From contig NZ_JANAVJ010000044.1 of the NCBI RefSeq assembly GCF_024213375.1, positions 1 to 40,374 of the forward strand: a stretch of DNA of 40,374 bases. The letters run 5' to 3'. The translations under genes and the position numbers were made by a program. Positions 6,550 to 15,387 of this stretch are shown piece after piece. Source of the stretch: Paenibacillus sp. MZ04-78.2 (GTDB lineage Bacteria; Bacillota; Bacilli; Paenibacillales; NBRC-103111). The notes under the pieces were generated by a model, which was given only the letters and a program-made list of their open reading frames with translations, had not been told where the DNA came from and did not search any database. The first letter of the stretch is position 1. Each line of letters starts with the position of its first letter.

Positions 6550-9500
6550 TTATTTGTCGATCAGATTGGTGGTCTTGAGTAATCTTGCGATTAATGCCGT
6601 CACTTCGGCGCGTGTCATATTCGACTGTGGGCTCAGAAGCTGTGGCCCGTTGCCTTGCACGATTCCCGCCTCAATCATCAGAGCGATATCCTCTCTCGCC
6701 CAAGCAGATACCTTTTTCGCATCTTCATACTTCGCCAGCAGAGAATCGGTCTGCTCCTGACTCAGCGCGGCTTTTGGCTCGATCAGTTTGTAAGCCCGGG
6801 CAATCATCGCCATGCCCTGTTCTCTCGTGATTTGTCGATCACCGTAGAAGTTACCGTCCTCGTAGCCGCGGACGATATCGAATTCGTTCGCAATCGCTAC
6901 GGCGCTGCGGTACCAAGCGGAATCCGAAACGTCAGGGAACTTGTTTTGCGGTGCATTTTGACGTTTCAAACCGAGACCGGCCACGACAATCTCCGAGAAC
7001 TCGGAGCGCGTTACGTTGCGATCCGGCGAAAATGTATTGTTCCCGGTTCCAGCAAGGTCGAGTCTCGCCGCAATATTGTTCACGTCCGTTTTGCCCCAAT
7101 GGCTCTTCACGTCATCGAAATCCTGCGGATTCCAGATGACCGAATAGGAACCTTGGCTGCGCAAGTCTTTAATTAATGCATAATAACGGCTGTTGATCTT
7201 CGTTACTACCGTTGGCACATGGAACACGCTGCCGTCCGGATTGACGATGACGCCTGTCGTAATGCGGTTCGGATCGATGCCTTCCGGTAGCGCGATGTAT
7301 TTCTCCGCGTATCCGTTCAATTGCCCCACTCTTACCATCTTGCCGTCATGCGAGAAAGTCATATCCAGATCGACCGGAGTTACCAACAGTTCGTAGCCTT
7401 CCGCTGTCGCTTTGTTCTTGGCGTTATTAATCAACGTGTCCGAAGAACGGGCGATATCGATATGAACGGCAATATTGCCGAGCGCCGCGTTGCCCAACTG
7501 CTTCGACACCGCGCTCAAATCCATTTTTCCGCCCGGAACCGGATAGATGGCCAACGGGTTGCTGATTTCGAGGCTGGTTCCTTTGTCGGCAAGCTGCTTC
7601 ACAGCTCCTGCCGTCAATCCGTCTACCTTCATATCTCCGTCTTTCGAAGAACGAATCGCAAGCTTCTGTCCGTTACCTTGCGACAAAGCTTTGTTCAGCT
7701 TGTCCAAATCCACCTGAACCGAAGTCACCTTGCGATCTCCCGAGGCGGATTCTTTCCCCGTTGCAAACGTATCGTCTTTGCCGTTCACCGAGGTTTCGAT
7801 TCCCGAGCCATTCGGTGTTGTCGAAGCTCCGGACGAAGACGAACCTGTAGAGGTTGAAGTCGTTGTGGTGCTTCCGCCGCTGCTGCTATCCGAGTCTCCG
7901 CTGTCGCTAGATTCCCTTGTAATAGTCAACGTATATTCCGTTACATGGCCTTTGGCGTCCGTAACCTTTACAACAATCGTGTTCATTCCTACATTCAAAG
8001 GCAGATTACCGCTTGCCGCCCCGTTAGCAACTTGCTGCCAAGGGCCATTATTGACCGAGACTTCAATCTTAGCGCCCGGATCAAGCGCCGCCGGGTTTAC
8101 CGTCACGCTGTAGACGTTATTCGTTACGGAAGCCGTATACTTGGTCGTGCTTCCATTGAAGGCCGGCGATAATCCGATCGGCGTTCCGTACCAGCTTTTG
8201 AGCTGCAGTCCCGTTAAGGAGGAATGATCTGCGGTGTTAACCGTCAGTCCTTTGCTTACGGTGCTGGACTTCCCGTCCTTCGTAGCCGTTACTTTCACCG
8301 TGTAGTTGCCATCGGCCAAATTGACTTCCGGTGTGTAGCTCCAGTTGCCATAGGTGTCGGCCGTAACCGTACCTGTAATCCCATCCGCAATGTTGACCGT
8401 CACCTTGGAGCCTGGCGTTGCTGTTCCCTTGAATGCAGGCTTAGATACCGTTACTGTCCCGCTGGCCGGCTCCGTGATTTCCAATGCCTGCTCTCCGACC
8501 GTAGTCCGAATCGTAGTGGCTTGGCTAACGGCAGATGCCATCTGCGTCGCTGTCGCTTTCACCCGGGTCACAAACGTATAGTCGGTGCTTGGTGTCAGTC
8601 CGTTAAAGGTTGGACTATCCTGCCAAGTTAACCCGCCGTCCATACTGTATTCTTGACCGCTGGCTGGTTGCAGTGTAATGCTCGTAGGCGTCACACTGCT
8701 TGTTACTGGCGCACTCGGTGCGGCCGGTCCATTCCCTTTCGTGACCACTGCCGTTGCCGGACTCGTTACACTGCCTACCGCATGCGTACCATCGGCGGTG
8801 ACCGTCAGGGTGATGGTCGCGCCCAAGTCGTCTGCGGTTAACGTGTAGTTTGAACCCATCGCATTCGTGATGGCGACTCCGTTTCGGTACCACTGGTAGG
8901 TCGGTACGTTACCTGTCGTGTCCGGCGCATACGTGATTCCCGTTACGTTCGCCGTCAACGTTTGACCCGCCTTGGCAATGCCATCGATCGTTACGCTGCC
9001 TCCCATCACCGGAAGATCGATATCTTTTGTGGCAGTGATGATGTTGCTAATGACACCGGAATTATACTCGACAATAACTCCTGGATCTTTATGTGGGCTA
9101 GTGCCACCGTGTGTATTATTTACGCCTAAGTAGCCTACTGTAGTATTACTGGTGTTTAACAGTAGTGTAAGATGGTCGTAGGGTCCATTATCCACATAAT
9201 TACCCGTTGACTCAAGACCTGTTGGCAGACCGTTTAATACATAATTTGTCACGATGGAACTAGAAGCGCTCCAGCTAGGTGCTGTAGTTCGAGTAGCGCC
9301 TATAAAGCTTAAAAAGTTCCAGTTTCCTGAGTAGGGACTCTTAAATTCTTTAAACAAACTCGCAATCGCAAGCATTTCTACAGCACCAGCATCACCTGCT
9401 GCTGGCTCTACAAGATGTCCGCTATTGTTCGTTGCAATAGTCACAGCATCGTAAAAAGTCATGGTACTCTGTCTTGCCACATATACGAAATGCCGTCCAT

Positions 9501-9987
9501 TGTAGGTACGCACAGAGGTTTTTCCATCGGCCAATGGTGCCCCTGGCGTTACATTTACTATAACAGTTTGGGTTTGCCCCGAAACTTGTGTAAATGTCAT
9601 ATTTCGAATAACAGCTTGAATTTCTTCATACTTATTGCCACTTGAAAAATTGAACACTCTATTAGTAGGTGTAGATTTATCAGTCACAACGCCACTAATG
9701 TTTATGCCATTCGTTAACTCGGTAATACCGCTTGAAAGAGCTCCAACATCAATTGAGCCACTATTTACCGCCACAGTAAAGTATCCGCCATTTGCATCAA
9801 CGACGCCTGTGCTTCCAAATGCGACATTTGGCAGCTGATAGGTTACCTCGGTTACTTTCACAGGATAACCAAGATCAAGTGTTGGTGTTGCCGCTGCTCT
9901 TGCTTCTAATGGATGAAAAGGGATCATCGTCAATACCATGATGATTGCCATTAGCAAAGATAACATTCTTCGATTTTTTAATTTCAT
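6550..9987 (-). CDS. Large surface protein: C-type-lectin-like, Ig/Fn3-like, cadherin-like and three SLH domains
   Basis: A 1145-residue cell-surface protein. Domains by eye: signal peptide 1-32; N-terminal beta region 36-150; C-type-lectin-like segment about 165-310 (RHFVYVARQSTMTFYDAVTI..., WNFLSFIGATR, PYDHLTLLL); Ig-like 330-415 (PTYQWYRNG); Fn3-like 423-495 (EYSMDGGLTWQDSPTF); Ig-like 500-585; cadherin-like beta-sandwich 588-690 (LTGLQLKSWYG ... YTLTITR); Ser/Thr-rich linker 691-730; a domain of about 220 residues; and three SLH domains from about 959, 1017 and 1087, which anchor the protein to pyruvylated wall polymer. The ligand is unknown; adhesion or glycan binding is likely. The first 320 codons are clearly more AT-rich than the rest, suggesting a swapped N-terminal module. 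The gene is divergent from a receiver-BTAD regulator, which may control it. Confidence 0.93.
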   Translation of the reverse strand: MKLKNRRMLSLLMAIIMVLTMIPFHPLEARAAATPTLDLGYPVKVTEVTYQLPNVAFGSTGVVDANGGYFTVAVNSGSIDVGALSSGITELTNGINISGVVTDKSTPTNRVFNFSSGNKYEEIQAVIRNMTFTQVSGQTQTVIVNVTPGAPLADGKTSVRTYNGRHFVYVARQSTMTFYDAVTIATNNSGHLVEPAAGDAGAVEMLAIASLFKEFKSPYSGNWNFLSFIGATRTTAPSWSASSSIVTNYVLNGLPTGLESTGNYVDNGPYDHLTLLLNTSNTTVGYLGVNNTHGGTSPHKDPGVIVEYNSGVISNIITATKDIDLPVMGGSVTIDGIAKAGQTLTANVTGITYAPDTTGNVPTYQWYRNGVAITNAMGSNYTLTADDLGATITLTVTADGTHAVGSVTSPATAVVTKGNGPAAPSAPVTSSVTPTSITLQPASGQEYSMDGGLTWQDSPTFNGLTPSTDYTFVTRVKATATQMASAVSQATTIRTTVGEQALEITEPASGTVTVSKPAFKGTATPGSKVTVNIADGITGTVTADTYGNWSYTPEVNLADGNYTVKVTATKDGKSSTVSKGLTVNTADHSSLTGLQLKSWYGTPIGLSPAFNGSTTKYTASVTNNVYSVTVNPAALDPGAKIEVSVNNGPWQQVANGAASGNLPLNVGMNTIVVKVTDAKGHVTEYTLTITRESSDSGDSDSSSGGSTTTTSTSTGSSSSGASTTPNGSGIETSVNGKDDTFATGKESASGDRKVTSVQVDLDKLNKALSQGNGQKLAIRSSKDGDMKVDGLTAGAVKQLADKGTSLEISNPLAIYPVPGGKMDLSAVSKQLGNAALGNIAVHIDIARSSDTLINNAKNKATAEGYELLVTPVDLDMTFSHDGKMVRVGQLNGYAEKYIALPEGIDPNRITTGVIVNPDGSVFHVPTVVTKINSRYYALIKDLRSQGSYSVIWNPQDFDDVKSHWGKTDVNNIAARLDLAGTGNNTFSPDRNVTRSEFSEIVVAGLGLKRQNAPQNKFPDVSDSAWYRSAVAIANEFDIVRGYEDGNFYGDRQITREQGMAMIARAYKLIEPKAALSQEQTDSLLAKYEDAKKVSAWAREDIALMIEAGIVQGNGPQLLSPQSNMTRAEVTALIARLLKTTNLIDK

Positions 9988-10014
9988 CTTTTGTTCATTC
10001 CTGCTAACGAAAGC

Positions 10015-10031
10015 ATATAGAAATTCTATAT
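10015..10031. promoter_or_regulatory. 17-bp palindrome in the SLH-gene leader
   Basis: ATATAGAA-A-TTCTATAT is a perfect inverted repeat 28 bp upstream of the SLH start codon. It could be an operator or a small hairpin near the weak ribosome binding site (AGGAATGA). Confidence 0.4.
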
Positions 10032-10096
10032 TCGCAGATTTCTTTCTGCTCAGCAGGCTTTCTCCCTTCCTTTTAAATAATTTGTGGACTACTTCT

Positions 10097-10126
10097 AATT
10101 CAAGCGCCTCTGCTTTCGCTTGAATT
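10097..10126. promoter_or_regulatory. 10-bp perfect inverted repeat in the SLH-gene leader
   Basis: AATTCAAGCG (10097-10106) pairs perfectly with CGCTTGAATT (10117-10126). On the minus strand it would form a stem in the untranslated leader about 110 bases before the SLH start; its outer bases are AT-rich. It may be an attenuator, an mRNA-stabilising 5' hairpin, or an operator. Confidence 0.5.
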
Positions 10127-10496
10127 ATTTTATTTCTTCATCGGCAATATGGAACGGATGTTGTTCCGTGCATGCATTTCAACAAGAAAAGCCATTTGCT
10201 GAATCTGCCTTTCGACTATAGTCTATTAATTACTCACCTCCAAACATGGTGCGGTGCATCTTGTCATTGCAAGTCACCTCATTGATTACTGGCGATCCTC
10301 GCCATTCGAGTACAATTTATCCTGACGTCTGCATCTAAAGGGTAATTAAACATGTAAGCGTTATTTCAAGAGCTATCTACTAGTTTACCAACCCGACCTA
10401 AACAAACCCTAGGCAACTCATCATAGGTCTGTTCAATATATTGGCATGAAAACCGATATAAGAATTACGAAAGCAACAACAAGAACCGACAGTCAA

Positions 10497-10509
10497 GGAG
10501 GATGCTCCT
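10497..10509 (+). promoter_or_regulatory. Ribosome binding site enclosed in a small hairpin
   Basis: AAGGAGGATGCTCCT just before GTG 10510 contains AGGAG-GATG-CTCCT, a 5-bp perfect stem that sequesters the Shine-Dalgarno sequence. It may lower or regulate translation of the regulator. Confidence 0.45.
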
Positions 10510-11658
10510 GTGAAAGCCATATTGGTTGACGATGAACATTTGGCATTAATAAGACTTAAAAAAGCGATTGAGCGTGAAGCAAGCGAAGTCGAGATCGTTG
10601 CTGCATATTCCGATTCGACCGAGGTACTGGCAGGCGTATTGGCTCATCGCCCCGATGTGGTGTTCCTTGAAATCCATATGCCGGATATTAACGGTCTAAA
10701 TCTTGGGAAGCAGATCAAGGCGGTCGTTCCTGGTACCGAACTTGTATTTGTGACCAGTTACGACAAATATGCTGTGCAAGCTTTCGAGCTTTACGCCTTA
10801 GATTATATTGTGAAGCCGCTGCAAAAGGGGCGTCTGCGCCAAACGATTCCGCGGTTAGAAGAGAAATTGGCTATCAGAGGCATCAAGAACACACAGGACG
10901 CGAACTTCCCCATGATCTGCTGTTTTAATCAGATTCAGTTTAAGCTGCCCGGCATGGACGCCCAGAACGTGAAATGGCGTACAAACAAAGCGCAAGAGTT
11001 ATTTGCCTATTTGCTCTATCATCGGGACCGGACCATCAATCGAAGCGTTTTGCTTGAACTGCTATGGCCGGAGCTGGAAGAGGCTAAGGCAGTGCAGCAT
11101 CTCTATACAACGATTTATTATATACGTCGAACCTTGAAAAACTCCGGAATGGACACAATTCGCATAAATAGCGGCGATTTGGGGGCGGGGTACAAGCTTG
11201 ACATCGGGGAGGCTCGGGTAGACACCGTGGAATGGGAATACGCCATGAGGCAATTGGGTGTCTTGGATGCAGGTACAGTTGACGCCTATGAGCATGTGTT
11301 GAATTTGTACATGGGGGACTATCTGGGAAAATACGATTACCTATGGGCCGAACATGAACGGGAACGGTTTCGATTGTTGTGGTTGTACCATATGCGAAAA
11401 TTATGTGCATTCTACGAGCAGCAAGAAAACCCGAAAAAAGTCATTCAAGTCTATCTCCGTATTCAACAATTGCTTCCGGACGGGGAGGAAAGCTATTTCT
11501 CGCTGATGAAGCTCTACGATGCGATTGGTGAAAGGATCGGTGTAGAAGAACAATATTACCTCTTGAGAACGAAAATGGAACGGGATTTGGAGACGCCGAT
11601 TAGCCCTGACATTTCGGATTGGTATGCATGTTGGAAGTCCGTTGGCCTTAGTTCCTAA
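10510..11658 (+). CDS. Receiver-winged helix-BTAD regulator with Glu at the phosphoacceptor position
   Basis: A 382-residue cytosolic regulator starting at GTG 10510 after AAGGAGG. A receiver domain (1-118) has D7/D8, T82 and K102 (VKPL) in place, but the phosphoacceptor segment reads VVFLEIHMPDINGL with Glu54 where Asp is expected. A winged-helix DNA-binding segment follows (about 135-235; ELFAYLLYHRDRTINRSVLLELLWPE, YTTIYYIRRTLK) and then a BTAD/TPR-like domain to about 375 (YMGDYLGKYDYLWAEHERERFRLLW), the architecture of SARP-like response regulators common in Paenibacillus. No cognate kinase is adjacent. Glu can mimic phospho-Asp, so constitutive activity is possible. It probably regulates the divergent surface-protein gene (inference). 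Confidence 0.9.
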   Translation: MKAILVDDEHLALIRLKKAIEREASEVEIVAAYSDSTEVLAGVLAHRPDVVFLEIHMPDINGLNLGKQIKAVVPGTELVFVTSYDKYAVQAFELYALDYIVKPLQKGRLRQTIPRLEEKLAIRGIKNTQDANFPMICCFNQIQFKLPGMDAQNVKWRTNKAQELFAYLLYHRDRTINRSVLLELLWPELEEAKAVQHLYTTIYYIRRTLKNSGMDTIRINSGDLGAGYKLDIGEARVDTVEWEYAMRQLGVLDAGTVDAYEHVLNLYMGDYLGKYDYLWAEHERERFRLLWLYHMRKLCAFYEQQENPKKVIQVYLRIQQLLPDGEESYFSLMKLYDAIGERIGVEEQYYLLRTKMERDLETPISPDISDWYACWKSVGLSS

Positions 11659-11682
11659 ATCAGCCACTTCGAAGTTCGTAAG

Positions 11683-11724
11683 AAAGCCCCCGGCACCGCG
11701 CAGGTTTCGGTCCGGTGGGCTTTG
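11683..11724. terminator. Terminator between convergent regulator and TPR-SMI1 genes
   Basis: AAAGCCCCCCGG pairs with CCGGTGGGCTTT through an imperfect GC-rich stem with a loop of about 17 bases. It lies between two convergent stop codons and can serve both. Confidence 0.7.
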
Positions 11725-11728
11725 AATT

Positions 11729-13126
11729 TTAAGTCGCAGGAGCGAATGCCCCCAGCTTTTCCAGCAATTGCTCTATTGCCGTATCTGTGAATGCAAGGGC
11801 ATCGTTGGTTCCGACAATCATGCCTTGCCGTATTCGATCGTCCATCCAGTCCGAGATAAAGCCGGGAGCATACCCACCCGTGCTAAACGACCCGCCAAAA
11901 GCAATGATTTTCTCATACGCCGTCAGATACTGTCCACGGCCTGTATGAGGGTAAGACTTGGTATACAGCCAAAATTGCAGGTCATACATCAACGTAGAAA
12001 GTTCGTCCGCATGGAAAGCAAAGTACCCTTTTTCCTCTACAATTCGGGTACAAATCGCACGGATGATCTCCTCCATGTTATCGACCTCGGTGACGCGGGC
12101 ACACAGCTCCGAAAGCAGCGGGGAAAATTCCTCATGGGCTACTTTCCGCAAGTCCTCCTGCATATCCTCCTCGGAGGTGTCATAGAAATCCGCATGCACC
12201 AATCCCCGAATAAAGGCCTCGAAGTTTTCAGCCAAATACGTTATTTCGTAATCGCGTTCCTGATCAACATGGATTACCTCGGGCTCCCCATTCCTGCCGC
12301 ATTTCCGATAATCCAGCATCACAACATCGTGACCGGCCGAAGGGCAATCGCAAATGACCACGCCAATGTCGGGATACCCCCATTCTTCAATCATAAACCG
12401 GCTGCCAAATTCTGCGCAGAGCGAATAAGGCTTTTCGCGCCCGATCCCCATGATTCCCTCAATCGCAATATGGTCTTCCGCCCAAGACGTTGCTTCCCCT
12501 GTAGGGAAGCGAGTGTTGATCGGCAAACCGCCGTTATGTAACTTCATCATCGCAATGTAAGAGGCCGGCAATGTATAACCCAGTTCCAGTTCGATTGAAG
12601 CAATAAGCTCGTCCGTAGGCGGCTCGCTGACGTAATTTTTTAAAGCGTAATCGCTATCTTTCCAAAAGTTCGTCAAGTCAAACCCTTCAAAGGGGACTTT
12701 TCCCGCTCCGTTCTTGCTGCTCTGCTCATTCCGCGCCTGCATGGCCATCGACCACTTGCGTTTACGATTCATTGCGATCAGCTCTTGACGGCTCCATGAT
12801 AAAAACGACAACGTCGTCTCATCCTTAGGGTCCAGTTGATCCGCAGTTTCAAATTCTCTTACAGCATCCTCGTATTGTTCCAGATAGTAGTAGGCATAGC
12901 CCGCGCGGATATGCCACAGAGGGTCGTTCTCGCCTTGCTTCTCAATCGTCAAAAGCTGCTGCAGCGCTTCCTCATAACGTTCCAGATTGTTCATGGCTCT
13001 CGCCAAATGACTGATTACATCATAATCTCGGTCCTGTTCGGGAATTTCCAAAATCCGATCGATGATTTGTTTAAATTCATCTTCTTCATGCCAGAGGTTT
13101 AGCTGCTCCAATAGGTTTTTCTCCAT
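11729..13126 (-). CDS. TPR and SMI1/KNR4 domain protein (immunity-like)
   Basis: A 465-residue cytosolic protein from ATG 13126, preferred because AGAGG precedes it; the frame is open to 13159. TPR-like helices span about 30-105 (DPLWHIRAGYAYYYLEQYEDAVREFETADQLDP). A SMI1/KNR4-type domain follows at about 168-308, with the diagnostic start IASIELELGYTLPASYIAMMKLHNGG and the later DCPSAGHDVVMLDYRKCG and YLAENFEAFI. The C-terminal 150 residues are helical and unassigned. SMI1/KNR4 domains are frequent immunity proteins against polymorphic toxins in Bacilli. No toxin gene is adjacent, so this may be an orphan immunity or housekeeping copy. It lies 60 bp downstream of a broken gene on the same strand. 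Confidence 0.88.
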   Translation of the reverse strand: MEKNLLEQLNLWHEEDEFKQIIDRILEIPEQDRDYDVISHLARAMNNLERYEEALQQLLTIEKQGENDPLWHIRAGYAYYYLEQYEDAVREFETADQLDPKDETTLSFLSWSRQELIAMNRKRKWSMAMQARNEQSSKNGAGKVPFEGFDLTNFWKDSDYALKNYVSEPPTDELIASIELELGYTLPASYIAMMKLHNGGLPINTRFPTGEATSWAEDHIAIEGIMGIGREKPYSLCAEFGSRFMIEEWGYPDIGVVICDCPSAGHDVVMLDYRKCGRNGEPEVIHVDQERDYEITYLAENFEAFIRGLVHADFYDTSEEDMQEDLRKVAHEEFSPLLSELCARVTEVDNMEEIIRAICTRIVEEKGYFAFHADELSTLMYDLQFWLYTKSYPHTGRGQYLTAYEKIIAFGGSFSTGGYAPGFISDWMDDRIRQGMIVGTNDALAFTDTAIEQLLEKLGAFAPAT

Positions 13127-13186
13127 ACTCTGCCTCTTTTCGTTAGTAGTAAGGTACATGCTTCACTGGCGTCGATTAGAACACAC

Positions 13187-13984
13187 TCACAGAAACGCGC
13201 CGAAGTAAAATTCCAGCGCTTCCCGAGAATACCCGTCACTTCCCTGCCAACCGGCTACGGAGTTAAAATCATTACCCCCTCCCCGGAGCTTGCGGGGCGT
13301 ATCGCGCTGCACCAGCAATCCGGCATATCCCCATATTTCCATCGTCACATCCCGCTCCTGCTTGCTGGAAGGAAACGCGTCCTTCCAGCGCTTCTCCAAC
13401 TGCCGGGCGCTTTCATGTTCAGCACAGTCCTGAATCGCTTCGGTCATCCTGTTGAGCATAGCAGCATCCTCACCGGTAACCTCGAATTCTTCTTCTTCCT
13501 CGCTGAACAATTCGAGATCCAACCAGCAGTAGAGAAGCCAGTTCAAGCGAACGCCTCCCCATTTGACCCGCTCGAAATTCAGCACGTTTAAATCCTCATT
13601 CACATCATCCCGCTTCGACATTAGACCAAGGAAATTGCAATCCCCGCAGCTGCTGTAATTCGGCCGCACGACACTCCGCTGTCCGTAGGTATGAAGAGGC
13701 AACTGGGAAGTCAGAGCCCAGCTCGAAAGGGCGCTCCGCAGATGAACTTTTCTCGTTGACAGACTGTGCAGGAACGCAGCGGCTACCCGTTCTTTGGTGA
13801 TCGTTTGATGCAATTCATGCAGCCGTTCGACCAGTTAATCATGCGTAATCGTGATGGGATCGAACATTAGCCCTTTGCTTTTGGCATAAAGGAAATCCTC
13901 GCCGGCAAAGATATACGGTCTACCCTTCCAACCGCTGGAGGACCAGAAGGTGTTCATGAGTATTTTTTTCGCTTTTTTATCCAC
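13187..13984 (-). pseudogene. Unknown gene interrupted by one in-frame TAA
   Basis: Two minus-strand open frames (13835-13984 and 13187-13813) are in the same reading frame and separated by a single TAA at 13835-13837. Reading through it gives ...GLMFDPITITHD-stop-LVERLHELHQTITKERV..., an uninterrupted helical protein of about 265 residues, so one base change (for example CAA to TAA) probably disabled an intact gene. The start is GTG 13984 (VDKKAKKILMNTFWSSSGWK), about eight bases after GGAG. Recognisable features are CGDC (Cys pair in SSCGDCNFLG) and an acidic patch EEEEEFE. I do not recognise the family. The downstream piece could restart at the ATG at 13813. It sits beside an SMI1/KNR4 immunity-like gene. 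Confidence 0.75.
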
Positions 13985-14076
13985 GTTTTTTCTCCAAAAA
14001 ATTTCTCGTTGTAATACAAACAAGGGAAGTCCCCATGAGCTCTCCCATATCATAACACATTTTGGAAAGGCGTTAG

Positions 14077-14928
14077 CTACTCTTGCTTCAGGTTCAACCA
14101 GATGACCGAAACGACGATCATCACACTGCCTGCGATAAACTTAGCCGTAATCTCAATCGGGAAAAAGGGATAGGAGTATGCAAAAACAATGACAGGATTC
14201 AACGACCGGATCAGATTGGCGATCGAAAATTTGATATATTTTATGCTTTCGTAGAACAGGATAATCCCCAGGAAACCGCTGCAAAATGCCGCAATCATAA
14301 TAAAAAACAAGCTTTCTCCAGCGAAAAAAACCGTGAAATCTCCCCGAGAGAACCAAATAAACGCGCCGATCAATAAGGTAGAAATGAGCTGGTTGTAAAA
14401 TAAGATAATGGAGGAATCGATCCGATCCACCAGTTTCTTCGCCAGCAAATTGGTTAACGCAAACAAAAAGGTATACAGCAGCCCCAACAGAACCCCCATC
14501 ATACTGTTGTTCGACGATCCCGTGTTCACGACCAGAAAGGAACCTAAGATACAAATAACGATCGGAAAATAACTCGACGATTTAATTTTTTCACGGAGGA
14601 TGAATACGGCCAAGGCCAGCGAAAAAATAATATAAAACCGGCCGATTAAGCCAAACGCGATCGGTCCCAGCATAAATAAGCTGAAATATTGGCACACCAC
14701 GCCAATGGAATTGGTAACCCCCAGCAGATAGATGCTTTTGTCATTGACGAGCACCAGGCTTTTTTTCCTGACCCATAAAAATAACAAACAGAATACGGCT
14801 GAAAATAAGCTGCTGTAAAAGCTGGCCACCATCGGATCGATCATGGATAGGGAGAACATATTGGTCAGCGGCGAGAGGCTCATCACCAGAACGGAAGCAA
14901 CGCTGAGCAGAATGCCTTTAGCTTTCAT
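14077..14928 (-). CDS. EamA/DMT-family membrane transporter
   Basis: A 283-residue integral membrane protein with about ten hydrophobic helices in two repeats (first repeat starts MKAKGILLSVASVLVMSLSPL; second around NSMMGVLLGLLYTFLFALTNLLAKKLV), the typical EamA duplication. I chose ATG 14928 because AAGGGA lies at proper distance; ATG 14934 and the frame up to 15057 are less likely, as they run deep into the Nudix gene. The start overlaps the end of the Nudix gene, indicating translational coupling in an operon of methyltransferase, Nudix hydrolase and transporter. DMT proteins export or import small metabolites; the substrate is unknown, but the linked methyltransferase and Nudix genes suggest a shared small-molecule pathway. 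Confidence 0.87.
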   Translation of the reverse strand: MKAKGILLSVASVLVMSLSPLTNMFSLSMIDPMVASFYSSLFSAVFCLLFLWVRKKSLVLVNDKSIYLLGVTNSIGVVCQYFSLFMLGPIAFGLIGRFYIIFSLALAVFILREKIKSSSYFPIVICILGSFLVVNTGSSNNSMMGVLLGLLYTFLFALTNLLAKKLVDRIDSSIILFYNQLISTLLIGAFIWFSRGDFTVFFAGESLFFIMIAAFCSGFLGIILFYESIKYIKFSIANLIRSLNPVIVFAYSYPFFPIEITAKFIAGSVMIVVSVIWLNLKQE

Positions 14929-15343
14929 AACCATGTCCCTTGATATGGCTAAAGATCGATTTGTAAATTCCATCTGTAAACGATAATTCCTCTTCGCTTG
15001 GTAGCGTTGTCGACAATCTGACCTCCGTCGTTTCGGAGAATGCGGGAATATCCTCAAAATACAAGACTTCCGCGGCAGAAATAATCACATTCTCACGGTT
15101 GACTAATGTATAGTAGCCTACAACCTGTATATTTTCGATGACGGCTCCGGCTTCTTCCCAAGCTTCTCTCTTGGCAACCTCCAGAATCGTTTCGCCGTCC
15201 TCCTTTTTCCCCCCTGTAAATTCCCACTTTCTTTTTTTATTTTTCACGAAGACAAATTGATCTTGATAATATAAAACAACCAAAACATACTGATAGCTCT
15301 CAGGACATTGATTGTAATGAATCTCCATATCGTCGATCATCAT
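14918..15343 (-). CDS. Nudix hydrolase
   Basis: A 141-residue cytosolic hydrolase from ATG 15343, preferred over the GTG at 15352 because AAGGTGAAGG then serves as ribosome binding site. The Nudix box is complete: G45, E51, R59, E60, E63, E64 and G66 in GGKKEDGETILEVAKREAWEEAG. Nudix enzymes split nucleoside diphosphates linked to another moiety, using Mg ions bound by the REXXEE glutamates. Length and the N-terminal YVLVVLYYQDQFVFVKNKKRKWEFTGG resemble MutT/YtkD-like members. It lies 44 bp after the methyltransferase gene and overlaps the transporter gene. The exact substrate is not predictable. Confidence 0.93.
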   Translation of the reverse strand: MMIDDMEIHYNQCPESYQYVLVVLYYQDQFVFVKNKKRKWEFTGGKKEDGETILEVAKREAWEEAGAVIENIQVVGYYTLVNRENVIISAAEVLYFEDIPAFSETTEVRLSTTLPSEEELSFTDGIYKSIFSHIKGHGYES

Positions 15344-15387
15344 GACCTTCACCTTCTTATCGTTTTTAAGCGCGCGTTAGCCATTTC

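Larger units (their letters stand above)
9988..10509. other. Divergent intergenic region (522 bp) between SLH gene and regulator gene
   Basis: Non-coding region carrying the promoters of two divergent genes. It holds the two inverted repeats listed separately and several AT-rich blocks. I see no open frame with a ribosome binding site and no convincing -35/-10 pair that I would place with confidence. The length is generous for two promoters and suggests long leaders. Confidence 0.6.

Noticed and set aside
7321..7857. Long plus-strand frame opposite the SLH gene
   Set aside because: Antisense shadow of a GC-rich gene; no ribosome binding site and no recognisable domain.
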